Below are positions 34,048 through 42,979 of a DNA stretch of 52,710 nt, piece by piece; the stretch's first letter is position 1, and each line of letters starts with the position of its first letter. This stretch comes from Microbacteriaceae bacterium (GTDB taxonomy: Bacteria; Actinomycetota; Actinomycetes; Actinomycetales; Microbacteriaceae): NCBI GenBank assembly GCA_021741825.1, contig JAIOXB010000002.1, positions 1-52,710 of the forward strand, written 5' to 3'. The notes under the pieces are model-generated. The model saw only the letters and a list, made by a program, of their open reading frames with translations. It did not search any database and was not told where the DNA came from. The translations under genes and the position numbers were made by a program.

Positions 34048-34693
34048 TTCCGAGATTGAAGCGGAACCTTCTGTTGCGGCACAGCTGTGTGGCGCGGGGA
34101 TTGAACGAGTCCGTGCGTTTGCGCTCGACCTTGGCACCCGCGGCGAGGCGCTCGGGCTAATCGGCCCGGACGAAGCGCGCCGTCTTTGGTCCCGACACAT
34201 CCTGAACTGCGCTCTTCTCGTGCCTGAGATACCGCCATCGGGCGTATCGGGCCGCCGCACCGCCGTAGCCGACGTGGGGAGTGGGGCCGGGTTGCCTGGT
34301 CTTGTTATCGCGATGATTCGTCCGGATGTTGATGTCACGCTGATCGAGCCGCTCGAGCGCCGAACCAGATGGCTTGACGAACAAGTCACGAACTTTGCCT
34401 TAACCAATGTCACGGTGTTCACAGGCCGAGCGGAAGACTTCACACCGCGACGATCTTTTGACGTCGTCACCGCGCGCGCGGTCAAGTCATTGAAAGGACT
34501 CATCCCGATTGTGACGCCGCTGGTTGTCCGCGGCGGACGGCTCGCCCTCCTCAAGGGCCAGCGTCTTGAGAGCGAGATTGCTGAGGCAACCACCGTATTT
34601 GCGCGCCACAATATCTCTGCGCCAGAATCCCGTGTCCTGGGTGAAGGTACAGTGGACGAGCCGACCAGATTGTTCACCGCTATTGTTGAATAG
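34040..34693 (+). CDS. rsmG: 16S rRNA (guanine-N7)-methyltransferase RsmG
   Basis: A 217-residue SAM-dependent enzyme that methylates a G of the 16S 530 loop; loss gives low-level streptomycin resistance. Motifs: SRHILNCALL, VADVGSGAGLPGLVIA and VTARAVKSLKGL. The GTG start (MKHSEIEAEPS) lies within a parS palindrome and has no ribosome binding site, so translation probably depends on coupling to jag, which stops 6 bases before. Next are another parS and parA. Confidence 0.92.
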   Translation: MKHSEIEAEPSVAAQLCGAGIERVRAFALDLGTRGEALGLIGPDEARRLWSRHILNCALLVPEIPPSGVSGRRTAVADVGSGAGLPGLVIAMIRPDVDVTLIEPLERRTRWLDEQVTNFALTNVTVFTGRAEDFTPRRSFDVVTARAVKSLKGLIPIVTPLVVRGGRLALLKGQRLESEIAEATTVFARHNISAPESRVLGEGTVDEPTRLFTAIVE

Positions 34694-34710
34694 CCGATTG
34701 GGCATCTCGA

Positions 34711-34726
34711 TGTTTCACGTGAAACA
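34711..34726. promoter_or_regulatory. parS site between rsmG and parA
   Basis: TGTTTCACGTGAAACA, exact consensus; the palindrome extends over 20 bases (34709-34728). It lies 57 bases before parA. Confidence 0.96.
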
Positions 34727-34782
34727 TCTCCGCGCAGGGGAATCCCCGCGCAGGCAACAACTCCAGGAAAGGTGCGTGCGTG

Positions 34783-35661
34783 ATGTCTGACGAAGACGCG
34801 AGTCCGCTCGCCACAGAATTGATGGACCTCACCCGTCGCCGCGAAGCATTGGCCCGGCGCGTGGCACCCCTCCCCGCAAAGACGAGGATTGTGGCCCTGT
34901 CGAACCAGAAGGGTGGGGTCGGAAAAACCACAACCGCCGTCAACATCGCGGCAGCCCTCGCGCGGCTGGGCGCCCGCGTCATTGTCATTGATTTGGACCC
35001 CCAGGGAAACGCGTCGACGGCCCTTGGAATTGACCACCACGCCAAGATTCCCGGAATTTATGAAGTCCTCGTCGGTTCGGCATCAATCCAATCAGTGCTG
35101 CAACAGAGCCCCAGCAACCCGAACCTGTGGTGCGTTCCAGCCACGATCAACCTGGCGGGCGCCGAGATCGAACTGGTTCCGGCATCGGCACGCGAGACGC
35201 GACTGAAGCGCGCGCTGGAAGAGTACTTGTCTTCCGGTGCCGATATACCGCACTACATTTTCATTGATTGCCCGCCGTCGCTTGGCCTCTTGACGGTCAA
35301 CGCATTGACCGCGGCAACGGAAGTGTTCGTCCCGATTCAAGCCGAGTATTACGCGCTGGAGGGCGTCACGATGCTGTGGGACAACATTGCGATGGTCCAG
35401 CAGTTCCTCAATCCTCGCGTGAGCATTTCCGGAGTCCTCTTGACGATGTACGACCACCGGACCAACCTGTCGAGGGAAGTAGCCGACGAAGTCCGCCGCC
35501 ACTTTCCCGACATTGTTTTCAAAGTGGTTATTCCTCGATCGGTTCGAGTTTCCGAAGCACCGAGTTTTCAACAGACTGTAATTGACTATGACCACGATTC
35601 GATTGGATCTATCGCATATCGCGAAGCGGCCGTCGAATTTGCTGAGCGAGGAGTGTACTGA
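34783..35661 (+). CDS. parA: Chromosome partitioning ATPase ParA (Soj)
   Basis: A 292-residue Walker-type ATPase that moves ParB-parS complexes. Deviant Walker A QKGGVGKTTTAVN follows a roughly 35-residue N-terminal extension; also VIDLDPQGNAST and FIDCPPSLGLLT. ATG 34783 is chosen; a GTG three bases before is equally reachable from AGGAAAGG. Stop is directly before parB. Confidence 0.95.
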   Translation: MSDEDASPLATELMDLTRRREALARRVAPLPAKTRIVALSNQKGGVGKTTTAVNIAAALARLGARVIVIDLDPQGNASTALGIDHHAKIPGIYEVLVGSASIQSVLQQSPSNPNLWCVPATINLAGAEIELVPASARETRLKRALEEYLSSGADIPHYIFIDCPPSLGLLTVNALTAATEVFVPIQAEYYALEGVTMLWDNIAMVQQFLNPRVSISGVLLTMYDHRTNLSREVADEVRRHFPDIVFKVVIPRSVRVSEAPSFQQTVIDYDHDSIGSIAYREAAVEFAERGVY

Positions 35662-35662
35662 G

Positions 35663-36610
35663 ATGGCTGAGAGGCGAACTGGATTGGGCCGCGGGATTGG
35701 CGCCTTGATTCCCACCGGAGGCGCAAACGTTTCGGACCGAGGCGTGGACGTCTTCTTCCCGCAAAACGACTCCGGTTCCAACCGAGAAGTTCCCGGCGCA
35801 CGATTTCAACTGATTAATCCGAACAATGTTGTCCCGAACGCGGCCCAGCCGCGAACCGATTTCCGGCCAGAGGAACTCGCCGAACTCGAACACTCGATTC
35901 GTGAATTCGGTGTTCTACAACCCATCGTTGTTCGCCCGCTGAGCGGAACCGGAGACAACGCTACATACGAACTCGTCATGGGGGAGCGACGCCTCCGCGC
36001 GTCGAAGGCCGTGGGTCTCACCGAGATCCCTGCGGTCATACGTGACACAAAAGACGCCGACATGTTGCGCGACGCACTCCTCGAAAACCTGCACCGAGCG
36101 AACCTCAATGCACTCGAAGAGGCGTCGGCCTACCAACAGTTGCTGTCTGATTTCGGGATCACCCAGGACGAACTCGCGAAGCGAATCGGGCGCTCACGTC
36201 CGCAAGTCACCAACACCCTTCGGCTCCTCAAGTTGCCAATCAAGGTCCAGCAGCGGGTCGCCGCCGGAGTCATCTCGGCCGGTCACGCCCGCGCGATTCT
36301 GTCGGTGACGGACGCCGCCGCCCAAGAGAAACTAGCGACCAAGATCGTCAATGAAGAATTGTCCGTGCGTGCCGCCGAAGCGGTGGCGGCGACACTGGGC
36401 ACCCCCAGCCCCAAACCCGACAAGGCAAAGCCGAAGCCGGGGAACCGACGAGACCACCTCGATGCCATTGCAAGCAAACTTGGTGACAAGCTCGACACTC
36501 GCGTCAAAATCGCCGTGGGCAGAACGCACGGCACCATCACGATTGACTTTGCGACCGTCGCGGACCTCAATCGAATTGCCGGCGAGCTCGGAGTTTCAGC
36601 GGACGACTGA
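35663..36610 (+). CDS. parB: Chromosome partitioning protein ParB
   Basis: A 315-residue CTP-binding clamp protein. N-terminal GLGRGIGALIP (ParA contact), then the ParB/Srx domain with QPRTDF, GVLQPIVVRP and ELVMGERRLRASK, then the helix-turn-helix (TQDELAKRIGRSRPQVTNTLRLL) and the C-terminal dimer domain. ATG 35663 follows GCGAGGAG; the upstream frame to 35582 is inside parA. Its targets are the three parS sites in this window. Confidence 0.95.
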   Translation: MAERRTGLGRGIGALIPTGGANVSDRGVDVFFPQNDSGSNREVPGARFQLINPNNVVPNAAQPRTDFRPEELAELEHSIREFGVLQPIVVRPLSGTGDNATYELVMGERRLRASKAVGLTEIPAVIRDTKDADMLRDALLENLHRANLNALEEASAYQQLLSDFGITQDELAKRIGRSRPQVTNTLRLLKLPIKVQQRVAAGVISAGHARAILSVTDAAAQEKLATKIVNEELSVRAAEAVAATLGTPSPKPDKAKPKPGNRRDHLDAIASKLGDKLDTRVKIAVGRTHGTITIDFATVADLNRIAGELGVSADD

Positions 36611-36679
36611 CAATCTGACCGCGGGACGTGCTGAACGAAAGAGTCGCGCCGGACGCGTCACACAGTGCGAATGAAAAAC

Positions 36680-37003
36680 CTACGCGAGGAACTCGGCGAG
36701 ATCCTGTTCGAGAGCGGGCCGCGGCTTTGCACCCACGACAGTTTTGACGACCTCTCCGCCCTTGAACACCTTCATGGCGGGGATGTTGAGGATGTTGTAT
36801 GCGACAGCAAGGTCAGGGAATTCATCGACATTGAGCTTGACGATGTCGATTTTGTCCGCGTGGTCCTCGGCGATGGCGTCAAGAATCGGAGACACGGCAC
36901 GGCACGGGCCACACCAGGGTGCCCAGAAGTCAACAATCACGGGCTTGTCGTTTTGCAGAACCTCGACGGCAAACGTCGCATCGGTTACATCGCGAGCACT
37001 CAT
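36680..37003 (-). CDS. trxA: Thioredoxin
   Basis: A 107-residue thioredoxin with active site WAPWCGPCR near residue 30 and the cis-proline region NILNIPAMKVF. It reduces cytoplasmic disulfides and is itself reduced by TrxB, encoded just upstream (40 bases apart). ATG follows GAGGAG. It converges with parB; the 69-base gap holds no clear terminator. Confidence 0.96.
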   Translation of the reverse strand: MSARDVTDATFAVEVLQNDKPVIVDFWAPWCGPCRAVSPILDAIAEDHADKIDIVKLNVDEFPDLAVAYNILNIPAMKVFKGGEVVKTVVGAKPRPALEQDLAEFLA

Positions 37004-37042
37004 GATTTTCTCCTCAGTAGATGAGCTAAGTCTAGCCGAGCA

Positions 37043-37966
37043 CTAGTGTGCGCCGGACTCAATGAAATGCTGCGCGTCCATCGCGGCGACTGCACCTGAG
37101 CCGGCGGCGACAATCGCCTGGCGATAGGTCGGGTCGATCAAATCACCCGCGGCAAACACACCCGCCAGGTTCGTTCGCGACGAGCGCCCGTCAACGGAAA
37201 CGTTCCCGGTATCGGTCAGAGTCACCTGATTCGCAACAAGGCTGGTTCGAGGGTCAGAGCCGATCGCAATGAAAAGTCCGTCGATGTCGAGCGTTTTCGC
37301 CGACCCGTCAGACATGGTCAACGAAAGCCCCGTCACGGTGTCCGCGCCAACGATTCCTGTCACGGCGGCGTTCGTGACAAATTCAATCTTTGGGTCGGCT
37401 TTCGCACGCGCCAACATCGCGGGTGACGCACGAAATTGGTCAGAGCGGTGGACGAGGTACACGGTGTCGGCAAACTTGGTCAGGAATGTCGCCTCCTCCA
37501 TCGCCGAGTCTCCGCCACCGACGACGGCAACCGTGCGGTTTCGGAAAAACGCTCCGTCACAGGTCGCGCACCACGAGACGCCGAACCCGGACAAACGTTT
37601 TTCGTCGTCAAGACCGAGGTGACGGTATTGGCTACCCATCGACAAAATCACGGCCTTGGATTCAATCACCTCGCCACTGCCGAGCGTGATCTTTTTGACC
37701 GCACCATCGAGTTCGAGAACAGTTGCGTCGTCAAAGACCAATTCGGCTCCGAAGCGTTCGGCTTGCGCCTGCATGCCCATCATGAGGTCGGGGCCCATCA
37801 CGCCTTCGGGGAACCCCGGATAGTTGTCGACGTCGGTCGTCTTCATGAGGTCGCCACCCATTTCGACGCTGGACGCAATGACGAGGGGTTTCAGGTCAGC
37901 CCGCGCCGCATAAATTGCGGCGGTGTATCCGGCCGGACCGGACCCGATAATGACAAGATCGCGCAC
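37043..37966 (-). CDS. trxB: Thioredoxin reductase
   Basis: A 307-residue NADPH flavoenzyme: FAD motif GSGPAGYTAAIYAAR at the N-terminus, redox pair CATC in WCATCDGAF, NADPH motif VVGGGDSAMEEA, and C-terminal FAD contact VFAAGDLIDPTYRQ. GTG start follows GGAAGGAA. murJ lies 33 bases upstream on the same strand. Many actinobacteria have a sigma factor gene between murJ and trxB; none is present here. Confidence 0.96.
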   Translation of the reverse strand: MRDLVIIGSGPAGYTAAIYAARADLKPLVIASSVEMGGDLMKTTDVDNYPGFPEGVMGPDLMMGMQAQAERFGAELVFDDATVLELDGAVKKITLGSGEVIESKAVILSMGSQYRHLGLDDEKRLSGFGVSWCATCDGAFFRNRTVAVVGGGDSAMEEATFLTKFADTVYLVHRSDQFRASPAMLARAKADPKIEFVTNAAVTGIVGADTVTGLSLTMSDGSAKTLDIDGLFIAIGSDPRTSLVANQVTLTDTGNVSVDGRSSRTNLAGVFAAGDLIDPTYRQAIVAAGSGAVAAMDAQHFIESGAH

Positions 37967-37999
37967 AGTGTTCCTTCCGACAAAAGTCGTAACTCGAGT

Positions 38000-39610
38000 T
38001 TATGGTCGCTTATTCCTCGTGCGACGCAGGGGCGCGATCAAATCGTGGGCCGAAGTGTCTCGCAATATCAACAGTACGGAGAGATACACGACACCCATTG
38101 CACCGGCGATAACGACGGCCCACAACACCGAAAGTTCTATCGAGGCGGACGCGACGGGCAACGCTTCGCGGACGATGAATCCGACACCAATCGCTGGGAT
38201 GAGCGCGATGACAAAACGGGCGAACGCCGTCCCCAAGGCTTGTCCACCGAGGTGCCCTAATCGTCGACGAATAAAGATCACCATCAGGATTGCTTGGATG
38301 AATGTCGAGATGCTCATCGACACCGCAATTCCGTTGGCGATCTGGGAAACAGGCCCGGCGCCGGCAATCAGTGCTCCGACGGTGAAGACTGCCGATTGGG
38401 CAAGCTGAATGAAAAACGGTGTTCGCGTGTCTTCTAGCGCGTAGAAGATTCGCTGCAGGACAAACACGACTCCAAACGGCACAAGTCCGATCGCGAACAG
38501 TGCAATGACGTTCGCCATCCCGTTTGCTGCTTCGCCCGCGAACACGCTCGCGACGAAGGTTGCCGTCAACCACAACAGTCCCGCACTGATGACCATGAAC
38601 AACGAGATTCGCGACAACGACTCCCGAATGTCCGACCCGAGCCGATCCCAGCGCTTGTCCCGAACGTCAGTGCTCATTCGGGTGAAGTACGCAGTCCCCA
38701 GGGACACGGTGATCACCGAGTGTGGAAGCATGAAAACGAGCCAACCGAATCGAAGAACCGCGAGACCCGGCTCGTCGTATGCCGTTGCCAACGACGCAAT
38801 ATTGCTTTGGACAATCCCGGCGAGCTGAGTCACCACGATCATTCCGAATGTCCACGCCGCCAACTTCGTGGTTGTTCCGAGCCCGACACCGCGAAAGCGG
38901 AAGTCCGGCCGAAAGCGAATCGACGCACGACCGAGGAAGCCGAACAGCGCGAGTGCCTGAAAAACAACACCTAGCGTGGCGGTACCGGCAAGTATCGCGA
39001 CTTCGGTGGCATCCCAGTCCGACGCGACGGAAACGTCGCCCGTGAAAAACTGACCAAACCACAACATTCCCGCAATTGCGACGACGTTATTGAGGGCGGG
39101 CGACCAGGTGAACGGACCGAAGACCCCTTTCGCATTGAGAACTTCCCCGACCAAGCTGTAGGCGGCGTAAAAGAAGACCTGGGGCAGACACCACCACGCG
39201 AACGCGGTCGCAAGCGCCAATTCCTCGGGCCCGAACCCGTAACCACCACCGTCGGTCGTGTGCTGGGTATACAAGCGAACGAGGAATGGTGCGGCGGCCA
39301 CCGCAACCACGGTGACGACCAAGACAACCGACATCCCCAGTGTCAGCAGGCGGTTGATGTACTTCTCGCCGCCATCCTTGTGAAGTTGCGCGTTGACGAT
39401 TTGCGGGACGAACACGGCACTGAGAACTCCGCCGGCAACAATGGCGTACACATTGTTGGGGAGTTGGTTCGCCAACGCGAATGCATCGGCGCCGGAACCG
39501 ATCAAGCCGACCGTGCGAGCAAGAACCACCGCGCTAATGAATCCGAGGATTCGCGACACGATTGTTCCCGACGCGAGCAGCATCGACGACCGGCCGATTC
39601 GATTTGTCAT
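38000..39610 (-). CDS. murJ: Lipid II flippase MurJ
   Basis: A 536-residue MOP-superfamily membrane protein with about 14 helices that flips lipid II for peptidoglycan synthesis. Recognisable segments: SRILGFISAVVLART, DAFALANQLPNNVYAIVAGGVLSAVFVPQ and LPHSVITVSLGTAYFTRMS. It ends with a short basic tail and lacks the pseudokinase and outer domain of mycobacterial MviN, the known FhaA partner. ATG overlaps the stop of the DUF6049 gene. Confidence 0.94.
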   Translation of the reverse strand: MTNRIGRSSMLLASGTIVSRILGFISAVVLARTVGLIGSGADAFALANQLPNNVYAIVAGGVLSAVFVPQIVNAQLHKDGGEKYINRLLTLGMSVVLVVTVVAVAAAPFLVRLYTQHTTDGGGYGFGPEELALATAFAWWCLPQVFFYAAYSLVGEVLNAKGVFGPFTWSPALNNVVAIAGMLWFGQFFTGDVSVASDWDATEVAILAGTATLGVVFQALALFGFLGRASIRFRPDFRFRGVGLGTTTKLAAWTFGMIVVTQLAGIVQSNIASLATAYDEPGLAVLRFGWLVFMLPHSVITVSLGTAYFTRMSTDVRDKRWDRLGSDIRESLSRISLFMVISAGLLWLTATFVASVFAGEAANGMANVIALFAIGLVPFGVVFVLQRIFYALEDTRTPFFIQLAQSAVFTVGALIAGAGPVSQIANGIAVSMSISTFIQAILMVIFIRRRLGHLGGQALGTAFARFVIALIPAIGVGFIVREALPVASASIELSVLWAVVIAGAMGVVYLSVLLILRDTSAHDLIAPLRRTRNKRP

Positions 39611-41040
39611 GAGCGCCGACGCCGATCACGGACTGTGCGGGCAATTCCGATGCCCATGATGGACGCAACAATCGCGACAAATGTGACGAGAGTAATGCCC
39701 TCCCACTGCGCTTGCACGTCGATTTCGACAAACACCGGTTCGCTTACGGCGATTCCGCTCGTGGTTGTCAACGTTGCCCGAAGAGACGTTTTTCCGTTAG
39801 CAACAGAGACCATGGGAACGGTGACTCTCGCGCTGGATCCCGACGGGATGGTGATCGTCTGGCTGGGCTTCGTGATGCTCACAATTCCCGAGACCGCATT
39901 GACGCTTGCGATGACCGTGATGTCGGTGACCGACGAGTTGGTGATGGTGAGTGGTAATTCAGCAGAATCGGCGAGGACAGTGAAATCACTGCCGAGAGAG
40001 AACGTCACAAACTCTTCATATGTTTGAGCGGTTCGCACGTATCCGCGCGCCGCAGCCGGAAAGCCGTCGGTGGCGACTAGTCCAGCGACGACACAGAGCC
40101 GGCGCAGACGCGGGACGGTGATCGCGTGTGGATCCAGCGCCATCTCTGCGACCTGTCGGTCCAGACGGTGTTGAGCCATCAGCAACCGAATTGCGGATGC
40201 GGGAACCCCGTGGAACGCGGCCGCTGTGTCTTTTGTCACCACGGCGGGGACGAAGCGACTACTGCGCACCGAACCTTTGTACAGAGCGTTGAGGAACACA
40301 ATCGCGCGGTCCACATCGACGGCGGCGGTGTCTCGAGGTAGCACGACCGCGAGCGGGTCGCTCGTCGAGCCGCGGAGTTGGGCAGCAGCGGCGACCGGGT
40401 CCGTTTCGGATCCAATTGAGACCGCTTGCGCAATCGCGGCGCTTGCGCTGGCCGAATAGGAGTTCGTCACGTCGGGAAAGGTCTTGTCGTCGGCAATGAG
40501 GTTCGCAAACCCCAACTTCTCGGCGATTCGCAGGCTTCGCGCACTCCCGGCGTGACCGGTTGGCCAGCCGATGATTTCGATCGCGGGAATTCCCGAGATA
40601 TCACTGAGCTGGATCGTTGACACACGGTAACTCGGGCTGGCAGCGGCGATCACAAACGGATCGGCGTTTCCCCACGGCAGGTAAATCGGCTCAGAGCGCC
40701 GCACCGAGTCAAGCCACGCCGAAACGGTGCTCGGCGTATCCTCGCCAAGCGCCGCGATGCTGGCAATGATTCGAGAGTCGATCGCGATTGTGGCGCCGTT
40801 CGAAACAGCGGCGGACGTCAGCCGAGCCCAGGATCCACCAGGAGAAGTGCGCTGCGTCAATTCTTCAGACGAGACGAGGTCGGTCGATGAACCAGAAGCG
40901 ACGATGGGAACGAGCACCGAAAACGTAGGTCGCGAGACGGCGTCCGCGGGAACCGCACCGAAACCGAAAAGAGTAGCGATTGCCGCGACGGCGAGGCTGA
41001 CGCGAGCGCGACGAATCCCAACTGTTTCCACGGCCGACAT
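39607..41040 (-). CDS. DUF6049 family secreted/membrane-anchored protein
   Basis: A 477-residue protein with a signal peptide (RRARVSLAVAAIATLFGFGAVPADA), a large extracytoplasmic region and a C-terminal membrane helix followed by RDRRRRS. The central part has a polysaccharide-deacetylase-like flavour, and a beta-sandwich (about 360-440) precedes the anchor. Such proteins sit beside murJ in many actinobacteria; function unknown. ATG 41040 has no ribosome binding site, but TAGACT ends 7 nt upstream, so it is probably leaderless. An in-frame extension to 41298 is antisense to pcnA and is rejected. Confidence 0.82.
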   Translation of the reverse strand: MSAVETVGIRRARVSLAVAAIATLFGFGAVPADAVSRPTFSVLVPIVASGSSTDLVSSEELTQRTSPGGSWARLTSAAVSNGATIAIDSRIIASIAALGEDTPSTVSAWLDSVRRSEPIYLPWGNADPFVIAAASPSYRVSTIQLSDISGIPAIEIIGWPTGHAGSARSLRIAEKLGFANLIADDKTFPDVTNSYSASASAAIAQAVSIGSETDPVAAAAQLRGSTSDPLAVVLPRDTAAVDVDRAIVFLNALYKGSVRSSRFVPAVVTKDTAAAFHGVPASAIRLLMAQHRLDRQVAEMALDPHAITVPRLRRLCVVAGLVATDGFPAAARGYVRTAQTYEEFVTFSLGSDFTVLADSAELPLTITNSSVTDITVIASVNAVSGIVSITKPSQTITIPSGSSARVTVPMVSVANGKTSLRATLTTTSGIAVSEPVFVEIDVQAQWEGITLVTFVAIVASIMGIGIARTVRDRRRRS

Positions 41041-41047
41041 AGCGGTA

Positions 41048-41057
41048 AGTCTAGACT
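41048..41057. promoter_or_regulatory. Palindrome carrying overlapping divergent -10 elements
   Basis: AGTCTAGACT reads the same on both strands and gives TAGACT in each direction. The plus-strand hexamer ends 8 nt before the pcnA ATG (41066); the minus-strand one ends 7 nt before the DUF6049 ATG (41040). Confidence 0.65.
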
Positions 41058-41065
41058 GATGCGAT

Positions 41066-42499
41066 ATGGAGAGCGTGGCGGAGGCCATGGCGAGATTGAC
41101 GGCCCTCGCCGGCAGCGGAACCGTTTCGACGTTGACCGCCGCTTTTGTCGAAGCCGGATTCGAGCTCGCGCTCGTCGGCGGGCCGGTGCGCGATGCCTTT
41201 CTGGGGCGAGAGATCACAGACCTCGATTTCACCACGAATGCGACCCCCGACCAGATCCTGAGCGTTGTCGGTCCGATTTCGACCACGACGTGGGACATTG
41301 GCCGCGACTTTGGGACGATTGGCGCACTCGTCCGTGGCGAGCAGGTCGAGATTACGACCTATCGAAGCGACACCTACGACCGAGAGACTCGCAAGCCCAT
41401 CGTGGCCTTCGGCACTCGAATTGACGATGACCTGTTGCGCCGTGACTTCACGGTCAATGCCATGGCGCTCTCGCTTCCCGATTTGGCGCTGGTTGACCCG
41501 AGCGGTGGATTCGACGACCTGGTTGCGAAACAACTGAGGACACCGGGCACACCCGAACAGTCATTTGCCGATGATCCCCTGCGGATGATGCGCGCCGCTC
41601 GTTTTGTCGCCCAATTGCAGTTTGCGCTTGTCCCCGAGGTTGTGACGGCGATGACGACGCTCGCGGACTCGATTGTGATGATTAGCGCAGAACGCGTTCG
41701 AGACGAATTCATCAAACTCATTGGCGCGGCTGACCCGGTTCTCGGCATTCGAACGCTCGTCGATACGGGGATTCTTGACCGGGTGTTACCAGAGATACCC
41801 GTGCTCATCCGAGAACATGACGAACACGGCCGCCACAAGGATGTCTACGAACACTCGCTCATGGTTCTGACAAAGTCGATCGCCATAGAGAGACAGCGAT
41901 TCCCCGACTCCTCGCCGGACACCATCGGTCGCTTGGCGGCGCTGTTGCACGACATCGGCAAGCCATCGACGCGATCGTTCGACAACACGAAGATCGTGAC
42001 CTTTTATGGGCATGACGTGGCCGGGGCGCGGCTTGCAAAGAGGAGGCTGCAGGCGCTGCGATTCGATAACGACACGATCGCCCGCGTGTGCAACCTCATT
42101 CGCCTGCACTTGCGCTTTTTCGGATACAGCGAAGGAGCGTGGACTGACTCTGCGGTTCGCCGTTATGTCAGGGACGCGGGCGAAGAACTCGAGCGCCTAC
42201 ACATCCTCGTGCGCAGCGATGTGACGACTCGAAACGACAAGAAACTCGCACTCATGGATGCGGCGTATACCGACCTCGAAGCGCGGATAGCTGAAATCCG
42301 TGAACGTGAGGAAATCGATTCGATTCGTCCCGATCTCGACGGCGACCAGATCATGTCGATTCTCGATGTGCTGCCCGGTCGCGTTGTCGGTGAGGCGCGC
42401 GCGTTCCTGATGGAACTGCGTTTGGACGAGGGTCCGCTCGGCGCGGAGGAGGCGGAAAAGCGCCTTCGAACGTGGGCCGCGGGACGCGAATTGTCCTAA
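41066..42499 (+). CDS. pcnA: CCA tRNA nucleotidyltransferase / poly(A) polymerase family
   Basis: A 477-residue enzyme of the class II nucleotidyltransferase family. The catalytic head has LVGGPVRDAFLGREITDLDF (GGxVRD and DxD) and RRDFTVNAMAL. An HD domain follows (HSLMVLTKS, LLHDIGKPSTR). It adds or repairs the CCA end, which matters because two of the three tRNA genes here lack encoded CCA. The start at ATG 41066 lies 8 nt after a TAGACT hexamer and has no ribosome binding site, suggesting a leaderless mRNA. Confidence 0.93.
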   Translation: MESVAEAMARLTALAGSGTVSTLTAAFVEAGFELALVGGPVRDAFLGREITDLDFTTNATPDQILSVVGPISTTTWDIGRDFGTIGALVRGEQVEITTYRSDTYDRETRKPIVAFGTRIDDDLLRRDFTVNAMALSLPDLALVDPSGGFDDLVAKQLRTPGTPEQSFADDPLRMMRAARFVAQLQFALVPEVVTAMTTLADSIVMISAERVRDEFIKLIGAADPVLGIRTLVDTGILDRVLPEIPVLIREHDEHGRHKDVYEHSLMVLTKSIAIERQRFPDSSPDTIGRLAALLHDIGKPSTRSFDNTKIVTFYGHDVAGARLAKRRLQALRFDNDTIARVCNLIRLHLRFFGYSEGAWTDSAVRRYVRDAGEELERLHILVRSDVTTRNDKKLALMDAAYTDLEARIAEIREREEIDSIRPDLDGDQIMSILDVLPGRVVGEARAFLMELRLDEGPLGAEEAEKRLRTWAAGRELS

Positions 42500-42519
42500 G
42501 CGCTTCTTTCGGCTATTCT
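42491..42519 (+). promoter_or_regulatory. Promoter of the rpsF-ssb-rpsR-rplI operon
   Basis: TTGTCC (42491-42496), 17-base spacer, TATTCT (42514-42519). The -35 overlaps the last codons of pcnA. A leader of roughly 90 bases precedes rpsF. Confidence 0.72.
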
Positions 42520-42560
42520 TGGACGGTTGCCCACAGGGCGACACGCACTAGATGCACAAC

Positions 42561-42603
42561 CCTCCTGCTACAGAAATTCTGTAGCCGCTGAGTCCAGAGG
42601 AGG
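42561..42603 (+). promoter_or_regulatory. Structured rpsF leader, candidate S6:S18 autoregulatory element
   Basis: CCTCCT (42561-42566) is complementary to AGGAGG (42598-42603), the rpsF ribosome binding site. Between them an inverted repeat GCTACAGAA/TTCTGTAGC (42567-42585) stacks directly on that helix, and an unpaired segment CGCTGAGTCCAG follows, preceded by CC. Leaders binding the S6:S18 complex are known upstream of rpsF in many bacteria; the match here is by position and structure only. Confidence 0.6.
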
Positions 42604-42614
42604 TGGGTTACGTC

Positions 42615-42974
42615 ATGCATCCCTACGAAATAATGGTGATTCTCGACCCCGAGGTCGATGAGCGCACCGTTCAACCGACGCTCGAGAAGTTCCTGAGCGT
42701 CATCACCAACGGTGGAGGTTCCGTCGATAACGTCGACATTTGGGGCCGCCGTCGTTTGTCCTATGAAATCCAAAAGAAGAGCGAAGGCATTTACGCCGTC
42801 ATCAACTTCACCGCAGACCCCGCGACCACGCAGGAACTCGAGCGCCAGCTTCGACTCAACGAGTCGATCATGCGCACCAAGGTTCTCCGTGCGGACGAGT
42901 CCGTTGCCCGAATTGCCTCGCAGGCGATTGAGGCCGCTGAAGCCGCAACGCTCGCCGAAGCGACTGCAGAGTAA
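42615..42974 (+). CDS. rpsF: 30S ribosomal protein S6
   Basis: A 119-residue S6 protein starting [16 protein letters not shown], with the conserved [23 protein letters not shown] 42615 (rather than GTG 42603) is set by GAGGAGGTGGG 9 bases upstream and by homology. The tail is Ala/Glu-rich. First gene of the S6-SSB-S18-L9 operon. Confidence 0.96.
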   Translation: MHPYEIMVILDPEVDERTVQPTLEKFLSVITNGGGSVDNVDIWGRRRLSYEIQKKSEGIYAVINFTADPATTQELERQLRLNESIMRTKVLRADESVARIASQAIEAAEAATLAEATAE

Positions 42975-42979
42975 CCACC

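Noticed and set aside
41041-41298. N-terminal extension of the DUF6049 protein
   Set aside because: It would overlap pcnA coding sequence and place 86 residues before the evident signal peptide; the leaderless ATG 41040 fits better.
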